From NCBI RefSeq assembly GCF_902859895.1, contig NZ_CADIKM010000004.1:186001-250000 (forward strand): 64,000 bases of DNA, written 5' to 3'. This document shows positions 52,970-62,153 of this stretch, in pieces (within the stretch, counting starts at the first letter, position 1; every line of letters begins with the position of its first letter). The position numbers and the translations under genes were made by a program. Source of the stretch: Pararobbsia alpina. GTDB taxonomy: Bacteria; Pseudomonadota; Gammaproteobacteria; Burkholderiales; Burkholderiaceae. The notes beneath the pieces are model-generated. The model ran no database searches, was not told the DNA's origin, and saw only the letters and a list, made by a program, of their open reading frames with translations.

Positions 52970-53827
52970 CTACCACTCCACCACCCCCGTATAAGCAGTC
53001 AACAGGATCACGCCACCAAACGCGATCCGATACCACGCAAACGCGCGGAAATCGTGCGACGACACAAAGCGCATCAACCAGCGCACACAGATCAGACCGC
53101 TGACGAACGCCGCCACGAGCCCAATGATCAGCATCACCGCCGAATCACTAGTCAACGCAGCGCGTGCCTTGAGCAGTTCATACAAGGTCGCCGCAAACAG
53201 CAACGGAATCGCCACATAGAAAGAAAACTCCGTCGCCACCTTGCGATCGAGCCCGAACATCATCCCGCCGATAATCGTCGCCCCTGAGCGTGATGTGCCC
53301 GGAATCAACGCGAAGCATTGCGCGAACCCGACCTTTACCGCATCCAGCCCGCTCATCTGGTTGATCGACGTGACACGCGCCCCCGTCCCGCGCAGATCTT
53401 CGCTTTGCCGTGCAAGAACAAGGTTCCTGTTATGCCGCTCGACGATCAGGATCACGATCCCGCCCACAAACAGCGCGATCGCCACCGGCATTGGCGCGAA
53501 CAGCACCTGCTGGATCGACTTGCCCAGCAGCAAGCCAAGTATCCCCGCGGGCACGCAAGCGATGATGACGTTCAGCGCGAAACGCCGGGCCTCGCCGCTG
53601 CTCGGCAGGCCGACCACGGTGCTGATCAGCTTGCGCCGGAATTCCCAGCAGACGGCGAGGATCGCGCCGAGCTGGATCACGATGTCGAACATATTGGCAA
53701 GGTCGCCATGCATGCCGAGCAGACTTCCGACGACGATCAGATGGCCGGTGCTCGAAACCGGGATGAATTCTGTCAGCCCCTCGACGATACCGAGGATCAG
53801 TGCGTTCGCTGGTTCCGGCAAGAGCAT
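52970..53827 (-). CDS. uppP: Undecaprenyl-diphosphatase
   Basis: Membrane enzyme that dephosphorylates undecaprenyl pyrophosphate to regenerate the lipid carrier for peptidoglycan and surface polysaccharides; also known as BacA, giving bacitracin resistance. The N-terminal motif GIVEGLTEFIPVSSTGHL (conserved Glu and Ser/His) and the second motif PGTSRSGATIIGGM are clear. About eight hydrophobic segments are visible in 285 residues, the usual length. The exopolysaccharide system in this window depends on the carrier it recycles, though the gene is not linked to that operon. Confidence 0.96.
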   Translation of the reverse strand: MLLPEPANALILGIVEGLTEFIPVSSTGHLIVVGSLLGMHGDLANMFDIVIQLGAILAVCWEFRRKLISTVVGLPSSGEARRFALNVIIACVPAGILGLLLGKSIQQVLFAPMPVAIALFVGGIVILIVERHNRNLVLARQSEDLRGTGARVTSINQMSGLDAVKVGFAQCFALIPGTSRSGATIIGGMMFGLDRKVATEFSFYVAIPLLFAATLYELLKARAALTSDSAVMLIIGLVAAFVSGLICVRWLMRFVSSHDFRAFAWYRIAFGGVILLTAYTGVVEW

Positions 53828-53859
53828 GCGGAGTTTTTCCGTTAAAAGGAGTGAATGGG

Positions 53860-54495
53860 CTAACCCGAGCGCTGCACGATCTCCACTTTGATACCGTCAC
53901 GTTGCACGGTGATCGTACCGGGCTCGAACTGCGCGCCGGCGAAAGTCAGCTGCTCGGGCTTAAAGGTATAGATCGGATAATTGTCGAGCAACTGGGTCGC
54001 CGCGACCGCTAACGCGGCATTGATCTGCTGCTGGTACTCGGCGGCCGACGCGCCGAACGCCGTGCGTTCGACCTGCGGGCTCTTGAGCCGCACGGAACGC
54101 GAGGGCGCGTCGTAGATCAACTCGGTGTTCAACGTCATCGAACCGTTGACGGGCTGCTGCAGAAAAGGACTCACTAGCGCGACATCAGCCGACACGGCAA
54201 TCCGGTTCACGTCGGGTTCGAAGCCGACCGCCGGGTTGGTCAGCGACAGTTCGAACACCTGCGCCAGGGTGCGCCGGTAAGGAAATTTCCGCGCCACTGC
54301 CTCGAACACCTGGGCGTGGGTGAAGGTGTAGTGGTTGGGAATGAACGGAAACAGTGGCGACGCTTCGGCCCGTGGCGGCACGGCCAGGGACGGTGCAAGC
54401 CCCGCTGCGGCAAGTCCCGCGAGGCTGAGCAACAGACGACGGCGAGCGCCCGAGGGGCGCCCTTCAAGACGAAAAACTGCGGATTGACGCGCCAA
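53860..54495 (-). CDS. Exported DUF1439-type protein
   Basis: Protein of about 211 residues of the DUF1439 type, whose members are periplasmic or lipid-anchored and of unknown role. I place the start at TTG 54495, with AGGAG seven bases before it, because no ATG or GTG precedes the signal peptide. ARRRLLLSLAGLAAAGLAPS is a signal, possibly Tat-type because of the arginines; no lipobox cysteine is seen. Domain blocks are YTFTHAQVFEAVARKFPYRR, NRIAVSADVALVSP and GSMTLNTELIYD. It is divergent from the methyltransferase gene at 54649. Confidence 0.75.
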   Translation of the reverse strand: MARQSAVFRLEGRPSGARRRLLLSLAGLAAAGLAPSLAVPPRAEASPLFPFIPNHYTFTHAQVFEAVARKFPYRRTLAQVFELSLTNPAVGFEPDVNRIAVSADVALVSPFLQQPVNGSMTLNTELIYDAPSRSVRLKSPQVERTAFGASAAEYQQQINAALAVAATQLLDNYPIYTFKPEQLTFAGAQFEPGTITVQRDGIKVEIVQRSG

Positions 54496-54648
54496 ACTCC
54501 ACTCCTGTCGAAATTCGTGTACAAGATAGCAGGCCCTGATACGACTGGGCGGGGCACGCAAAAGTTGCGCCCGCCCGCCGACCGGTCCCACGTGATTTGC
54601 TACAATTACTGTCGGTCTTCCACCGCGAAATCCTCTACAGCCATCATC

Positions 54649-55302
54649 ATGAACACCGAACAAGCGCGCTTCAACATGATCGAGCAGCAAATCCGTCCTT
54701 GGGATGTGCTGGACCAGGATGTGTTGAATCTGCTATCGATCGTCAAGCGCGAGAACTTCGTGCCGGCGGCCTATCGGAATATCGCGTTCGCGGACCTGGA
54801 AATTCCCTTGCCCGCCAACCAGAAGATGCTGCAGCCACGCATCGAGGCCCGTACGCTTCAGGAACTCGCGGTCAAGAAACATGAAAGCGTACTCGAGATC
54901 GGCGCCGGTTCCGGCTATGTGGCAGCGCTGCTCGCGCATCGCGCCCGCCATGTGCTGACGGTCGACATCAAGCCCGAACTCGTGACCCTCGCGCGCGAAA
55001 ACCTTGTTGCAAACGGCGTGACGAACGCCGAGGTCGTCGAAGGCGACGGGTCGCGCGGCTGGTCCGACGGTGCGCCGTTCGACGTGATCTGCATATCGGG
55101 CGGCCTGCCCGTGCTGCCGCAGGAACTGCTTGGCCTGCTCAAGATCGGTGGCCGTCTCGCGGCATATGTCGGCGTGCTGCCGGTGCAGAAGGCGCAGATC
55201 ATCACACGCATCGGCGAGGCCGAATACCGGGTCGAAGATGTTTTCGAAACGTATATCGAGCCGCTGATCAACGCGGTCGAACCATCGCACTTCAAGTTCT
55301 GA
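54649..55302 (+). CDS. Protein-L-isoaspartate O-methyltransferase family protein
   Basis: SAM-dependent methyltransferase of 217 residues of the PCMT family. ATG 54649 (MNTEQARFNMIEQQIRPWDV) starts the typical short version. EIPLPANQKMLQPRIEARTL corresponds to the substrate loop, and VLEIGAGSGYVAALLAH is the SAM motif, followed by VLTVDIKPELVTLARENL. It may repair isoaspartyl residues, or belong to the branch whose substrate is not known. It is followed by a rhodanese gene two bases later, an arrangement I associate with betaproteobacteria. Confidence 0.85.
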   Translation: MNTEQARFNMIEQQIRPWDVLDQDVLNLLSIVKRENFVPAAYRNIAFADLEIPLPANQKMLQPRIEARTLQELAVKKHESVLEIGAGSGYVAALLAHRARHVLTVDIKPELVTLARENLVANGVTNAEVVEGDGSRGWSDGAPFDVICISGGLPVLPQELLGLLKIGGRLAAYVGVLPVQKAQIITRIGEAEYRVEDVFETYIEPLINAVEPSHFKF

Positions 55303-55304
55303 GC

Positions 55305-55640
55305 ATGCAGCAAATCACACCGTCGGCACTGGCCGAATGGCTTGCCGAAGCCGAAAGCAGTGCCGCACGCGGCACCCCTGTCCTGCTCGATGTGCGCGAA
55401 CCGTGGGAATTTGAACTCGCGAAGATTCCGGGCTCGGTGACGATCCCCCTGCGCGAGGTCCCCGGCCGCAGCGCCGAACTCGATGAAGACGCGCCAATTG
55501 TCTGCATCTGCCATCATGGCGGCCGCAGTGCCCAGGCCGCCATGTTTCTCGAATCGCGTGGCTTCAAGAACGTCTTCAATCTGCAAACAGGTGTCGATGG
55601 CTGGGCACGACAGATTGATCCGGAGATGAAAACGTACTGA
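55305..55640 (+). CDS. Single-domain rhodanese-like protein
   Basis: Rhodanese domain of 111 residues, likely cytoplasmic sulphurtransferase or sulphur carrier. PVLLDVREPWEFELAKIPGS is the conserved first block, and the active loop CHHGGRS carries the catalytic cysteine near residue 68. NVFNLQTGVDGWARQID closes the domain. It starts two bases after the methyltransferase stop and is probably co-transcribed. The partner receiving sulphur is not known. Confidence 0.9.
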   Translation: MQQITPSALAEWLAEAESSAARGTPVLLDVREPWEFELAKIPGSVTIPLREVPGRSAELDEDAPIVCICHHGGRSAQAAMFLESRGFKNVFNLQTGVDGWARQIDPEMKTY

Positions 55641-55719
55641 TCGCTTGAGGCAGACCGGCCCGAGACGCTCTGTCACGCTACCTTGGTGACGATAAGGCGC
55701 TCGATGTGCCTGAACGCCT

Positions 55720-56562
55720 TCACGCGTGCCACAGCCCCGCCGGATGTTGTGGCGCGAAAGCTCGCAGCATGTCGAGCGCACCCAAAGCGGCGGCGCGGAG
55801 GTGGCGGGATGTCTCCACTTCGGTCAGGTTCGGATACGCATCGACAACACGCGGACTGAGTTCGATTGCCCGCTGCGCAGCGGTCGCCGCCTCGTCGTAG
55901 CGACCCTGGGATGAGAGCAGGGATGCCAAATTCTTGTGCGCCTCGGCGTATGAAGGATTCAGAGCCAGCGCCTGACGGTAGTGCCGTTCGGCGCGATCCA
56001 TGCGGCCCAGGCGTCTGAACGTATTAGCCAGGTTGTTGTGCGCCTCTGCCCAACCAGGCTGGAGCCCAACCACGCGTTCGAGGCAGGCGAGACTTTCCTT
56101 AAGCTTGCCGGTTTCCTGTTGAATGATGCCGAGGTTGTTCCAGCCGGACACGAGCGTCGGGTCCATCGACACGGCCCGCCGCGCCGCCTCCTCGCCTTCA
56201 GCGAGCAGCCCTTTCTGGCGATACATTTCGGCAAGATTGCTGGAATAGACGGCCGGCGCGTGCGGTGTCGTGCAGGCCTGGCGCAAGTGTGCGATGGCGA
56301 CATCGAGATCGCCGTACGCGTGCGCTATCAGTCCAAGCAGATGCAGCGCATCGGCCTGACCAGGCCAGGCGGCTAGCACGTGCTGGCAGAGTCGTTCAGC
56401 TTGGTCGGCCCGGCCGGTATTCCAGTGGGCATGGGCGTGACCGAGCGTGTCGGGAATGCTCAGGATTTCCTGGCTGGATAGGAACGACATAAGATCGGCA
56501 ATCGAAAGTAAGTGCAGAAGCGCAGGTGCCACTGCGTCCATAGGGTGCCCGGCGGGCGGCAC
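55720..56562 (-). CDS. Tetratricopeptide repeat protein, probably 3'-truncated
   Basis: TPR protein of 280 residues with about five repeats between residues 40 and 255 (ADALHLLGLIAHAYGDLDVA, VSGWNNLGIIQQETGKLKES, AEAHNNLANTFRRLGRMDRA, AEAHKNLASLLSSQGRYDEA). It probably serves as an interaction scaffold. After residue 255 the repeats degrade (VETSRHLRAAALGALDML) and the frame stops at GLWHA. The next sequence in another frame (VARVKAFRHIERL, 55673-55732) looks like a continuation, so the gene seems frameshifted and cut short. Start options are ATG 56562, 56541 and 56490. It is divergent from the AraC gene. Confidence 0.7.
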   Translation of the reverse strand: MPPAGHPMDAVAPALLHLLSIADLMSFLSSQEILSIPDTLGHAHAHWNTGRADQAERLCQHVLAAWPGQADALHLLGLIAHAYGDLDVAIAHLRQACTTPHAPAVYSSNLAEMYRQKGLLAEGEEAARRAVSMDPTLVSGWNNLGIIQQETGKLKESLACLERVVGLQPGWAEAHNNLANTFRRLGRMDRAERHYRQALALNPSYAEAHKNLASLLSSQGRYDEAATAAQRAIELSPRVVDAYPNLTEVETSRHLRAAALGALDMLRAFAPQHPAGLWHA

Positions 56563-56790
56563 ACGCTATTGCAAAGACAGACGCGTATCGCCGGCCCGGC
56601 GTTTAGATCCGCCGTGGTCGTCTCACAGAATATCCAGATCTTGATCGACATGCTTTACCGTGCGTATCAGTTTTCGAAGAAATCACACGTTTTTTTTGAA
56701 AATGGTTCGCCGCCATGCCGATATTCTGGTTTCATGTCACTCAAGTTGAGCCCGCTGACTTTGGGCATATGCCGACACAGGATCTCTCGC

Positions 56791-57846
56791 ATGAGCCGCA
56801 GCAGCACAGTTAATTTCGGCGCGCCAGTACAGTCCGGAATTGTTCATAGCCATTTCAACGTGCAGGCAAAAGCACCGCAGCAGCCCTTGCTGGCTTGGCG
56901 AGATCGAGTCGGCCATGTGATCGACGTTCTGCCTTCACTCTCTGATCTCGAGAAGCCGTTCCGGGCATCAATTGATCGCTATGGCGTCGGCCAACTTGCT
57001 TTTACCGATTGCCGGTCTGACTCGATGTTGCTGGAGCGCTCGCTGACCCGGATCTCGAGGGATAGCATTCGCGACTACGCTTTCCACGTGTTTTTGGAAG
57101 GCGATGTCGACGATGTCGCGGTCCGCGCATCGCCACGCAATCGCGCGTCGGGCGCGGCAAGCATCCTCGTGCTCGATATGGGGCAGCCTGTGCGCATGCG
57201 GCGCAACACCTGCCGGGTACTCACGTTCTTCGTGCCGGGCATTTTGGCGCAAGAGATGTTTCCCGACCCGGAGGCCCTCCATGGCCGCACCATGCAAAAC
57301 GAGACACCCCTCACGGGACTGATCGTCGAGCATGTCACGGCGCTCAGCCAGAACATCGCGGGCATGGGTGCCAGCGTTGCGGATAGCGCCATCCGCACGA
57401 GCGCCCAACTCCTTCTCGCGGCCTTCGGCAAGCAGGCCGGCCTGAGCGGCAATGCCCGCGCGGCAGCGCGGGCAGCCATGTTCGGCCGGGTGCGACGCTA
57501 TATTCAGGCGAATCTGAGCAACGAGAGTCTCTCCCCCGAAAGTGTGCTGAATGCGCTGCAACTGCCTCGCCCGACCTTGTATCGGCTGTTTCAGCATGAA
57601 GGTGGGCTTGGCGCTTACATCCGGCACCTCCGGTTGCGGCAGGCGGCAGATGAACTCGCCCGTTATCCGCACGTGACGGTGACGGAAATCGCCTACGGAC
57701 TTGGCTTTAAGAGTTCATCCGATTTCACGCGAGCGTTTCGTCGGGCCTACGACATGGCGCCGCAGGATTTCCGGGCGCTTTCCATGGAGGGGGGTCAGGT
57801 GCTGCCACGTGTCCGGCACAACGAGCCAGCTGAAATCAGCGGATGA
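56791..57846 (+). CDS. AraC family transcriptional regulator
   Basis: Regulator of 351 residues. The N-terminal 200 residues resemble the AraC-binding-like domain of the AraC/NahR-like group (ISRDSIRDYAFHVFLEGDV, then GAASILVLDMGQP). The C-terminal HTH domain covers about residues 230-330: LQLPRPTLYRLFQHEGGLGA is the first recognition unit and VTEIAYGLGFKSSSDFTRAF, then DMAPQDFR, the second. ATG 56791 is preceded by AGGA. An earlier ATG (56734) is possible, but the sequence before 56791 is not family-like. The target is unknown; the truncated TPR gene is divergent to it. Confidence 0.85.
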   Translation: MSRSSTVNFGAPVQSGIVHSHFNVQAKAPQQPLLAWRDRVGHVIDVLPSLSDLEKPFRASIDRYGVGQLAFTDCRSDSMLLERSLTRISRDSIRDYAFHVFLEGDVDDVAVRASPRNRASGAASILVLDMGQPVRMRRNTCRVLTFFVPGILAQEMFPDPEALHGRTMQNETPLTGLIVEHVTALSQNIAGMGASVADSAIRTSAQLLLAAFGKQAGLSGNARAAARAAMFGRVRRYIQANLSNESLSPESVLNALQLPRPTLYRLFQHEGGLGAYIRHLRLRQAADELARYPHVTVTEIAYGLGFKSSSDFTRAFRRAYDMAPQDFRALSMEGGQVLPRVRHNEPAEISG

Positions 57847-57927
57847 CGCGTTGGTCTCATCGCCCCACCTACCCGACCGCCCCGGCAATGTGACGATGCC
57901 GTACGAGGCAGTCCAGGACGACAAACA

Positions 57928-57960
57928 AAGAGGGGCGCTTCCGCAAGGAGCGCCCCTCTT
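57928..57960. terminator. Hairpin terminator after the AraC gene
   Basis: A perfect 12-base stem (57928-57939 and 57949-57960, starting AAGAGGGGCGCT) around a nine-base loop. The A and T ends make it suitable for both directions, here between the AraC gene and the converging MNT gene. Confidence 0.75.
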
Positions 57961-58037
57961 GTTCATTCATCGTCTAGACCTTCCAATTCTTCTCCTTCGC
58001 GTCGGATGATCCAGACACTCGACAAGGCGGTGTTTAG

Positions 58038-58328
58038 TCATACAGGCATCGCCTCCGCGAGCACGCGAGCGCGGAACTTCACGGGAAGATCGCCAGGTGT
58101 CAGGAGATCCACCCGAACACCAAGCAATTCTTCGAGCGCAACCAGCAAGCCTCCGAGATCGAACAAGGTGGTCCCAGGCAGTGGGTCTACCAGGCGATCG
58201 AGGTCACTCTCATCACTGTCGTCGCCGCGAACAACCGACCCGAACACACGCGGATTGGCTGTCTTGAAACGTAACACCATTTCACGAACGGCATCGCGGT
58301 GAGAAGCTAAAGCAAGCGATGGCCTCAC
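58038..58328 (-). CDS. MNT-type nucleotidyltransferase (MntA-like antitoxin domain), orphan
   Basis: Small nucleotidyltransferase of 96 residues. The catalytic pattern is complete: GSVVRGDDSDESDLDRLVD contains G-S, R-G-D and S-D-L-D, and VRVDLLTPGDL gives the third acidic position. Such proteins usually pair with a HEPN toxin (HepT), which the MntA partner inactivates by AMPylation. I find no HEPN gene directly beside it. Nine bases separate it from the aminotransferase stop upstream, so it may be transcribed with that gene. It could be a remnant of a lost toxin-antitoxin pair, or act alone. Confidence 0.8.
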   Translation of the reverse strand: MRPSLALASHRDAVREMVLRFKTANPRVFGSVVRGDDSDESDLDRLVDPLPGTTLFDLGGLLVALEELLGVRVDLLTPGDLPVKFRARVLAEAMPV

Positions 58329-58337
58329 AACGCACCC

Positions 58338-59669
58338 TCAAGCCGTTTCCTTCAACGCCTCGGCCACGGTTCCGAACAGGTGATCGATCTGCTGTTCGTT
58401 GACGATCAACGGTGGCGAGAAGGCGAGGATGTCACCCGTGCAGCGCACGAGCACGCCTTTCTCGAAGCACTTGAGGAACACCTCGTAGCCTCGTGCACCC
58501 GGCTTGCCCTCACGCGGCTTCAGTTCAAGGCCGCCGACCAGACCGAGATTGCGGATGTCGAGCACGTTCGGCGCATCGTGCAAGCGATGGATGGCCTGCT
58601 CGAAGTACGGCGAGATCTTCGCGGCGCGCTCGAACAGATTGTCCTTCTCGTAGACGTCGATCGTCGCGACTGCCGCTGCCGCGGCGAGCGGATGCCCCGA
58701 ATAGGTGTAGCCATGGAAGAACTCGATGCCGGCAGCCGCACCGTTCACAATCGTGTCGTGCACGTCGTTGCGCACGGCCACGGCGCCCATCGGCACAGTC
58801 GCGTTGTTGGTGCCCTTGGCCATCGTCAGCAAGTCCGGCGTCACGCCAAAATACTGCGATGCGAACGGCGCCCCAAGACGACCCCAGCCCGTGATCACTT
58901 CGTCGAAAATCAGCAGGATGCCGTGCTTGTCGCAAATCTCACGCAGTCGCTGCAAATAACCTTGAGGCGGTACCAGCACACCCGCCGAACCAGCAAGCGG
59001 CTCGACGATGACCGCGGCGATCGTCGACGCATCGTGCAACGTCACGAGCCTCTCGAGTTGGTCGGCCAGATGCGCACCCCAGGTCGGCTGGCCCTTGCTG
59101 AACGCCTGTTCCTTGAGGTTGTAGGTCTGCGGCAGATGATCGACCGAAGGCAGCAGTTGACCCGAATACGCCTTGCGGTTCGGTCCCAGCCCACCGACGG
59201 AAATCCCGCCAAAGCCCACGCCGTGATAACCGCGTTCACGACCGATCAGCCGCGTGCGCTGGCCTTCGCCGCGCGCGCGATGATAGGCAAGTGCGATCTT
59301 GAGCGCAGAGTCGACTGCTTCGGAACCTGAGTTCGCGAAGAAGATCTTCTTGAGATCGCCCGGCGTATGCGCGGCGATCCGCGTCGCCGCTTCGAACGCC
59401 TTCGGATGGCCCATCTGGAAGGTCGGCGCAAATTCCATCTGCTCGACCTGAGCCTTGACCGCCTCGACGATCTCCGTGCGGCAATGTCCGGCATTCACGC
59501 ACCAGAGCCCCGCCGTGCCGTCGAGGATCTCGCGATCGTCGTCGGTCCGGTAGTACATGCCCTTCGCGGATATCAACAGACGCGGAGCCTCTTTGAACTG
59601 GCGGTTGTTTGTAAACGGCATCCAGAAGGCAGAGAGGTCGACTGTGCTGCCCGTTTCACGCATGTTCAT
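58338..59669 (-). CDS. Class III aminotransferase, omega-amino acid--pyruvate type
   Basis: PLP-dependent transaminase of 443 residues, most like beta-alanine/omega-amino acid--pyruvate aminotransferases. WMPFTNNRQFKEAPRLL opens the protein in the way typical of this group. ANSGSEAVDSALKIA binds the phosphate, RGYHGVGFGG is the conserved arm, IFDEVITGWGR holds the Asp that contacts the PLP nitrogen, and TMAKGTNNATVPMGAV holds the Schiff-base lysine. It would move an amino group from beta-alanine or a related compound to pyruvate. The start is ATG 59669, with an AAGGAGA ribosome site. The gene is divergent from the urt remnants. Confidence 0.92.
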   Translation of the reverse strand: MNMRETGSTVDLSAFWMPFTNNRQFKEAPRLLISAKGMYYRTDDDREILDGTAGLWCVNAGHCRTEIVEAVKAQVEQMEFAPTFQMGHPKAFEAATRIAAHTPGDLKKIFFANSGSEAVDSALKIALAYHRARGEGQRTRLIGRERGYHGVGFGGISVGGLGPNRKAYSGQLLPSVDHLPQTYNLKEQAFSKGQPTWGAHLADQLERLVTLHDASTIAAVIVEPLAGSAGVLVPPQGYLQRLREICDKHGILLIFDEVITGWGRLGAPFASQYFGVTPDLLTMAKGTNNATVPMGAVAVRNDVHDTIVNGAAAGIEFFHGYTYSGHPLAAAAAVATIDVYEKDNLFERAAKISPYFEQAIHRLHDAPNVLDIRNLGLVGGLELKPREGKPGARGYEVFLKCFEKGVLVRCTGDILAFSPPLIVNEQQIDHLFGTVAEALKETA

Positions 59670-60113
59670 GGCGTCTCCTTGTTGATTAGCTAGCCAGAGT
59701 CTAGTGATGCAGAGTCAATACAGACAGGGGCATTCGCACGCTTCGACACAAACTGTAGTGGTAGCTGTCGCACAACTGTGCAGAGAGCCATCTTACATCC
59801 ATGGCGCATCGGTTCGGCAGGCCATCTCTGAAGAGTGATGGAAAAAATTCGGCCGTCAGCCCGCTAGTACCGCAATGGATATCGCGCACAAGGTCGGGCC
59901 GGGCAACCTTGCTCAAGGGGGATCTCGATGGGCTCTTCCGGCCTTTGATGGTGCGCACCAAGGAAGCGCACGCGTCGAGACCTCGCCCTCGACGCGCAGC
60001 ACCAGCAGCGTGCGTCGCCCGCACCAAGTCCGGCCCCTCCGCCAAGTGCCGCTCAGGGCGATCATGAACAATCTCCGCAAACCCCCGCCCGCCTTGGGAT
60101 CCGGCCAAATGGC
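59670..60113. other. Intergenic region, no gene recognised
   Basis: About 440 bp between the aminotransferase start and the first recognisable urtA sequence. It should hold the aminotransferase promoter. A minus-strand frame at 59701-60108 has no family-like sequence. The last 60 bases before 60114 contain a degraded match to the UrtA N-terminal region (LGSGQMA next to the first intact block), so the urtA signal peptide has been lost or scrambled here. Confidence 0.45.
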
Positions 60114-61302
60114 ATGGCCCTTGCTATTGCATCCCAGACCTCCCTCAAGGACACGGCGCTGATGACCATCGCGCAGATCAACGCCTCAGGCGGCGTGCTG
60201 GGTCGCCAGCTCGAGCCAGTGGTGGTCGATCCAACATCGAACTGGCCGCTGTTCGCCGAAAAAGCTCGCCAGCTGATCTCGCAGGACAAAGTCGCGGTCA
60301 CCCTCGGCTGCTGGACTTCAGTCTCGCGCAAGTCTTCAGTCTCGCGCAAGTCGATGCTGCCGGTGTTCGAGGAGATCAATGGCCTGCTGTTCTATCCCGT
60401 CCAGTACGAAGGCGAGGAAATGTCCCGCAACGTGTTCTACGCGGGCGCCGCACCCAACCAGCAAGCGATCCCCCCCACTGGATACCTGATGAGCGCGGAA
60501 GGCGGCGGCGCCACGCGCTTTTTCCTGCTCGGCACTGACTACGTGTATCCGCGTACGACGAACAAGATCCGGCGCGCGTTCCTGATGTCGAAGGGCGTCA
60601 AGGACGCCGACATCCAGGAGGTCTACACCCCGTTCGGCCATAGCGACTATCAGACCATCGTCGCGAACATCAAAACGTTCTCCCAGGGCGGCAAGACCTG
60701 TGTGATCGACGGTGAATGGCGACTCAAACGTACCGTTCTACAAGGAACTCGGCAACGCGAGTCTCAAGGCGACGAATGTACCGGTCGTTGCGTTCTCGGT
60801 CGGCGAGGAAGAGCTGCGCGGCATCGATACCAAGCCGCTGGTCGGCAACCTCGCGGCATGGAACTACTTCATGTCGCTGAAGAACCCGGAGAACACGAAG
60901 TTCAAGGCGATGTTCGCCGACTGGGTCAAGAAGAACAATCTGCCGGGCGGCGAAAAGCGCGTGACCAACGACCCGATGGAAGCGACTTTCGTCGGCATGC
61001 ATATGCGGAAACAGGCTGTCGAGAAAGCCAAGAGCACCGACGTCGACAAGGTCCACATCGCGATGATGGGCCAGAAGTTCTCGGCACCCAGCGGCTTCAC
61101 GCTCGAGATGGACGGCAATCACCATTTGCACAAGCCGGTGATGATCGGCGAAGTCTGCGCGGATGGTCAGTTCAACGTCGTCTGGCGTACCAAGACGACG
61201 GTCCGTGCGCAGCCGTGGAGCCCGTATATCCCCGGCGACGACAAGAAGCCGGACACGGTCAGCTCGACGAGCACGCCGCTCGGCAGTCTGCCCGCCGCCT
61301 GA
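60114..61302 (+). pseudogene. urtA: Urea ABC transporter substrate-binding protein, frameshifted
   Basis: Remnant of periplasmic urea-binding protein UrtA. The first part reads well (TSLKDTALMTIAQINASGGV, DKVAVTLGCWTSVSRKS, FYPVQYEGEEMSRNVFYAGA), then VIDGEWRLK replaces the expected V-I-S-T-V-N-G-D-S because two bases are missing near 60707. The rest continues in another frame from about 60712 (FYKELGNASLKATNVPVVAF, VGNLAAWNYFMSLKNP) to 61302. There is also an 18-bp tandem duplication at 60318-60353 (SVSRKS twice), and the signal peptide is missing. The gene cannot make a working exported protein. Confidence 0.9.
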
Positions 61303-61473
61303 TCTGCTCGACCGAAGTATGACGCAAGAAGTGTAAAGCGCAGGGTCGTCCCACTGCGCGCCTGCACTGTGCCGAACACCGGTACAGATGCAGGGCGTCC
61401 ATGTTTTTCTGCCGTGGTCGGAGCACCCCGCCGGTTCCATCGCCGGGCCCTCCGACCATGCCTTACCCGAGCG
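61303..61473 (+). other. Scar of the deleted urtB gene
   Basis: In intact operons the permease gene urtB, of roughly 1.5 kb, lies between urtA and urtC. Here only about 170 bp separate the urtA end from the first urtC sequence, and nothing UrtB-like is seen. The 5' half of urtC is also gone. Confidence 0.75.
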
Positions 61474-62153
61474 ATGAAACAATTCGCGTGGGTGTTCGGC
61501 TACTTCGCTTTCCGTTCGCGCGTCAAAGGCGTCTATCTGTCGATCATCACGCAGGCGATGACGTTTGCCGCGATGCTGCTGTTCTTCCGCAACGAAACGG
61601 GCTTTGGCGGTAACAACGGCTTTACCGATTTCAAGCGGATTCTCGGCGCGCCGATCACCCATCCAGGCACGCGCACGATCCTATTCCTGCTGACCTTCGC
61701 GCTGCTCGTGCTGACCTACCTCGCGGCGGGCGATCGTCTCGTCGAAGCTCGGCCGCGTCCGTCACGGCGATCGGCGACGGCGAATCGCGCCTGATGTTCC
61801 TGGGCTACAGCCCGCTTGCCTACAAGCTTGCGATCTGGACGTTCTCGGCCGTGCTGTGCGGCATCGCGGGCGCGCTCTATGTGCCGCAGGTCGGCATCAT
61901 CAACCCGTCGGAGATGTCGCCCGGCAACTCGATCGAAATGGCGATCTGGGTCGCCGTCGGCGGCCGCGGCACCTTGATCGGTCCGATCATCGGCGCGTTT
62001 GCTGAGAACGGCGCGAAGAGCTACTTCACGGCCAATTTCCCCGAGTACTGGCTGTTCTTCCTCGGCCTGATTTTCGTGCTCGTTCCTCTCCTGCTGCCCA
62101 GAGGCATCATGGGCATTTCGGCGCTGCTGAGCCGCAAGCGGGGTGGACGATGA
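61474..62153 (+). pseudogene. urtC: Urea ABC transporter permease UrtC, 5'-deleted and frameshifted
   Basis: Only the second half of UrtC is present. It begins WVFGYFAFRSRVKGVYLSII and goes on AAMLLFFRNETGFGGNNGFT, which belong to the middle of the normal protein. Near 61735-61795 at least two single-base changes break the frame (EARPRPSRRSATANRA in place of a GRVVTAIGDGESR-like stretch). The remainder is intact in a second frame from 61794 (FLGYSPLAYKLAIWTFSAVL, VPQVGIINPSEMS, GGRGTLIGPIIGAF) to the stop at 62153. The loss of several membrane helices makes function impossible. Confidence 0.9.

Noticed and set aside
59701-60108. A 135-codon minus-strand frame between the aminotransferase and urtA
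   Set aside because: No recognisable domain, biased composition, no ribosome site; the region overlaps degraded urtA start sequence.
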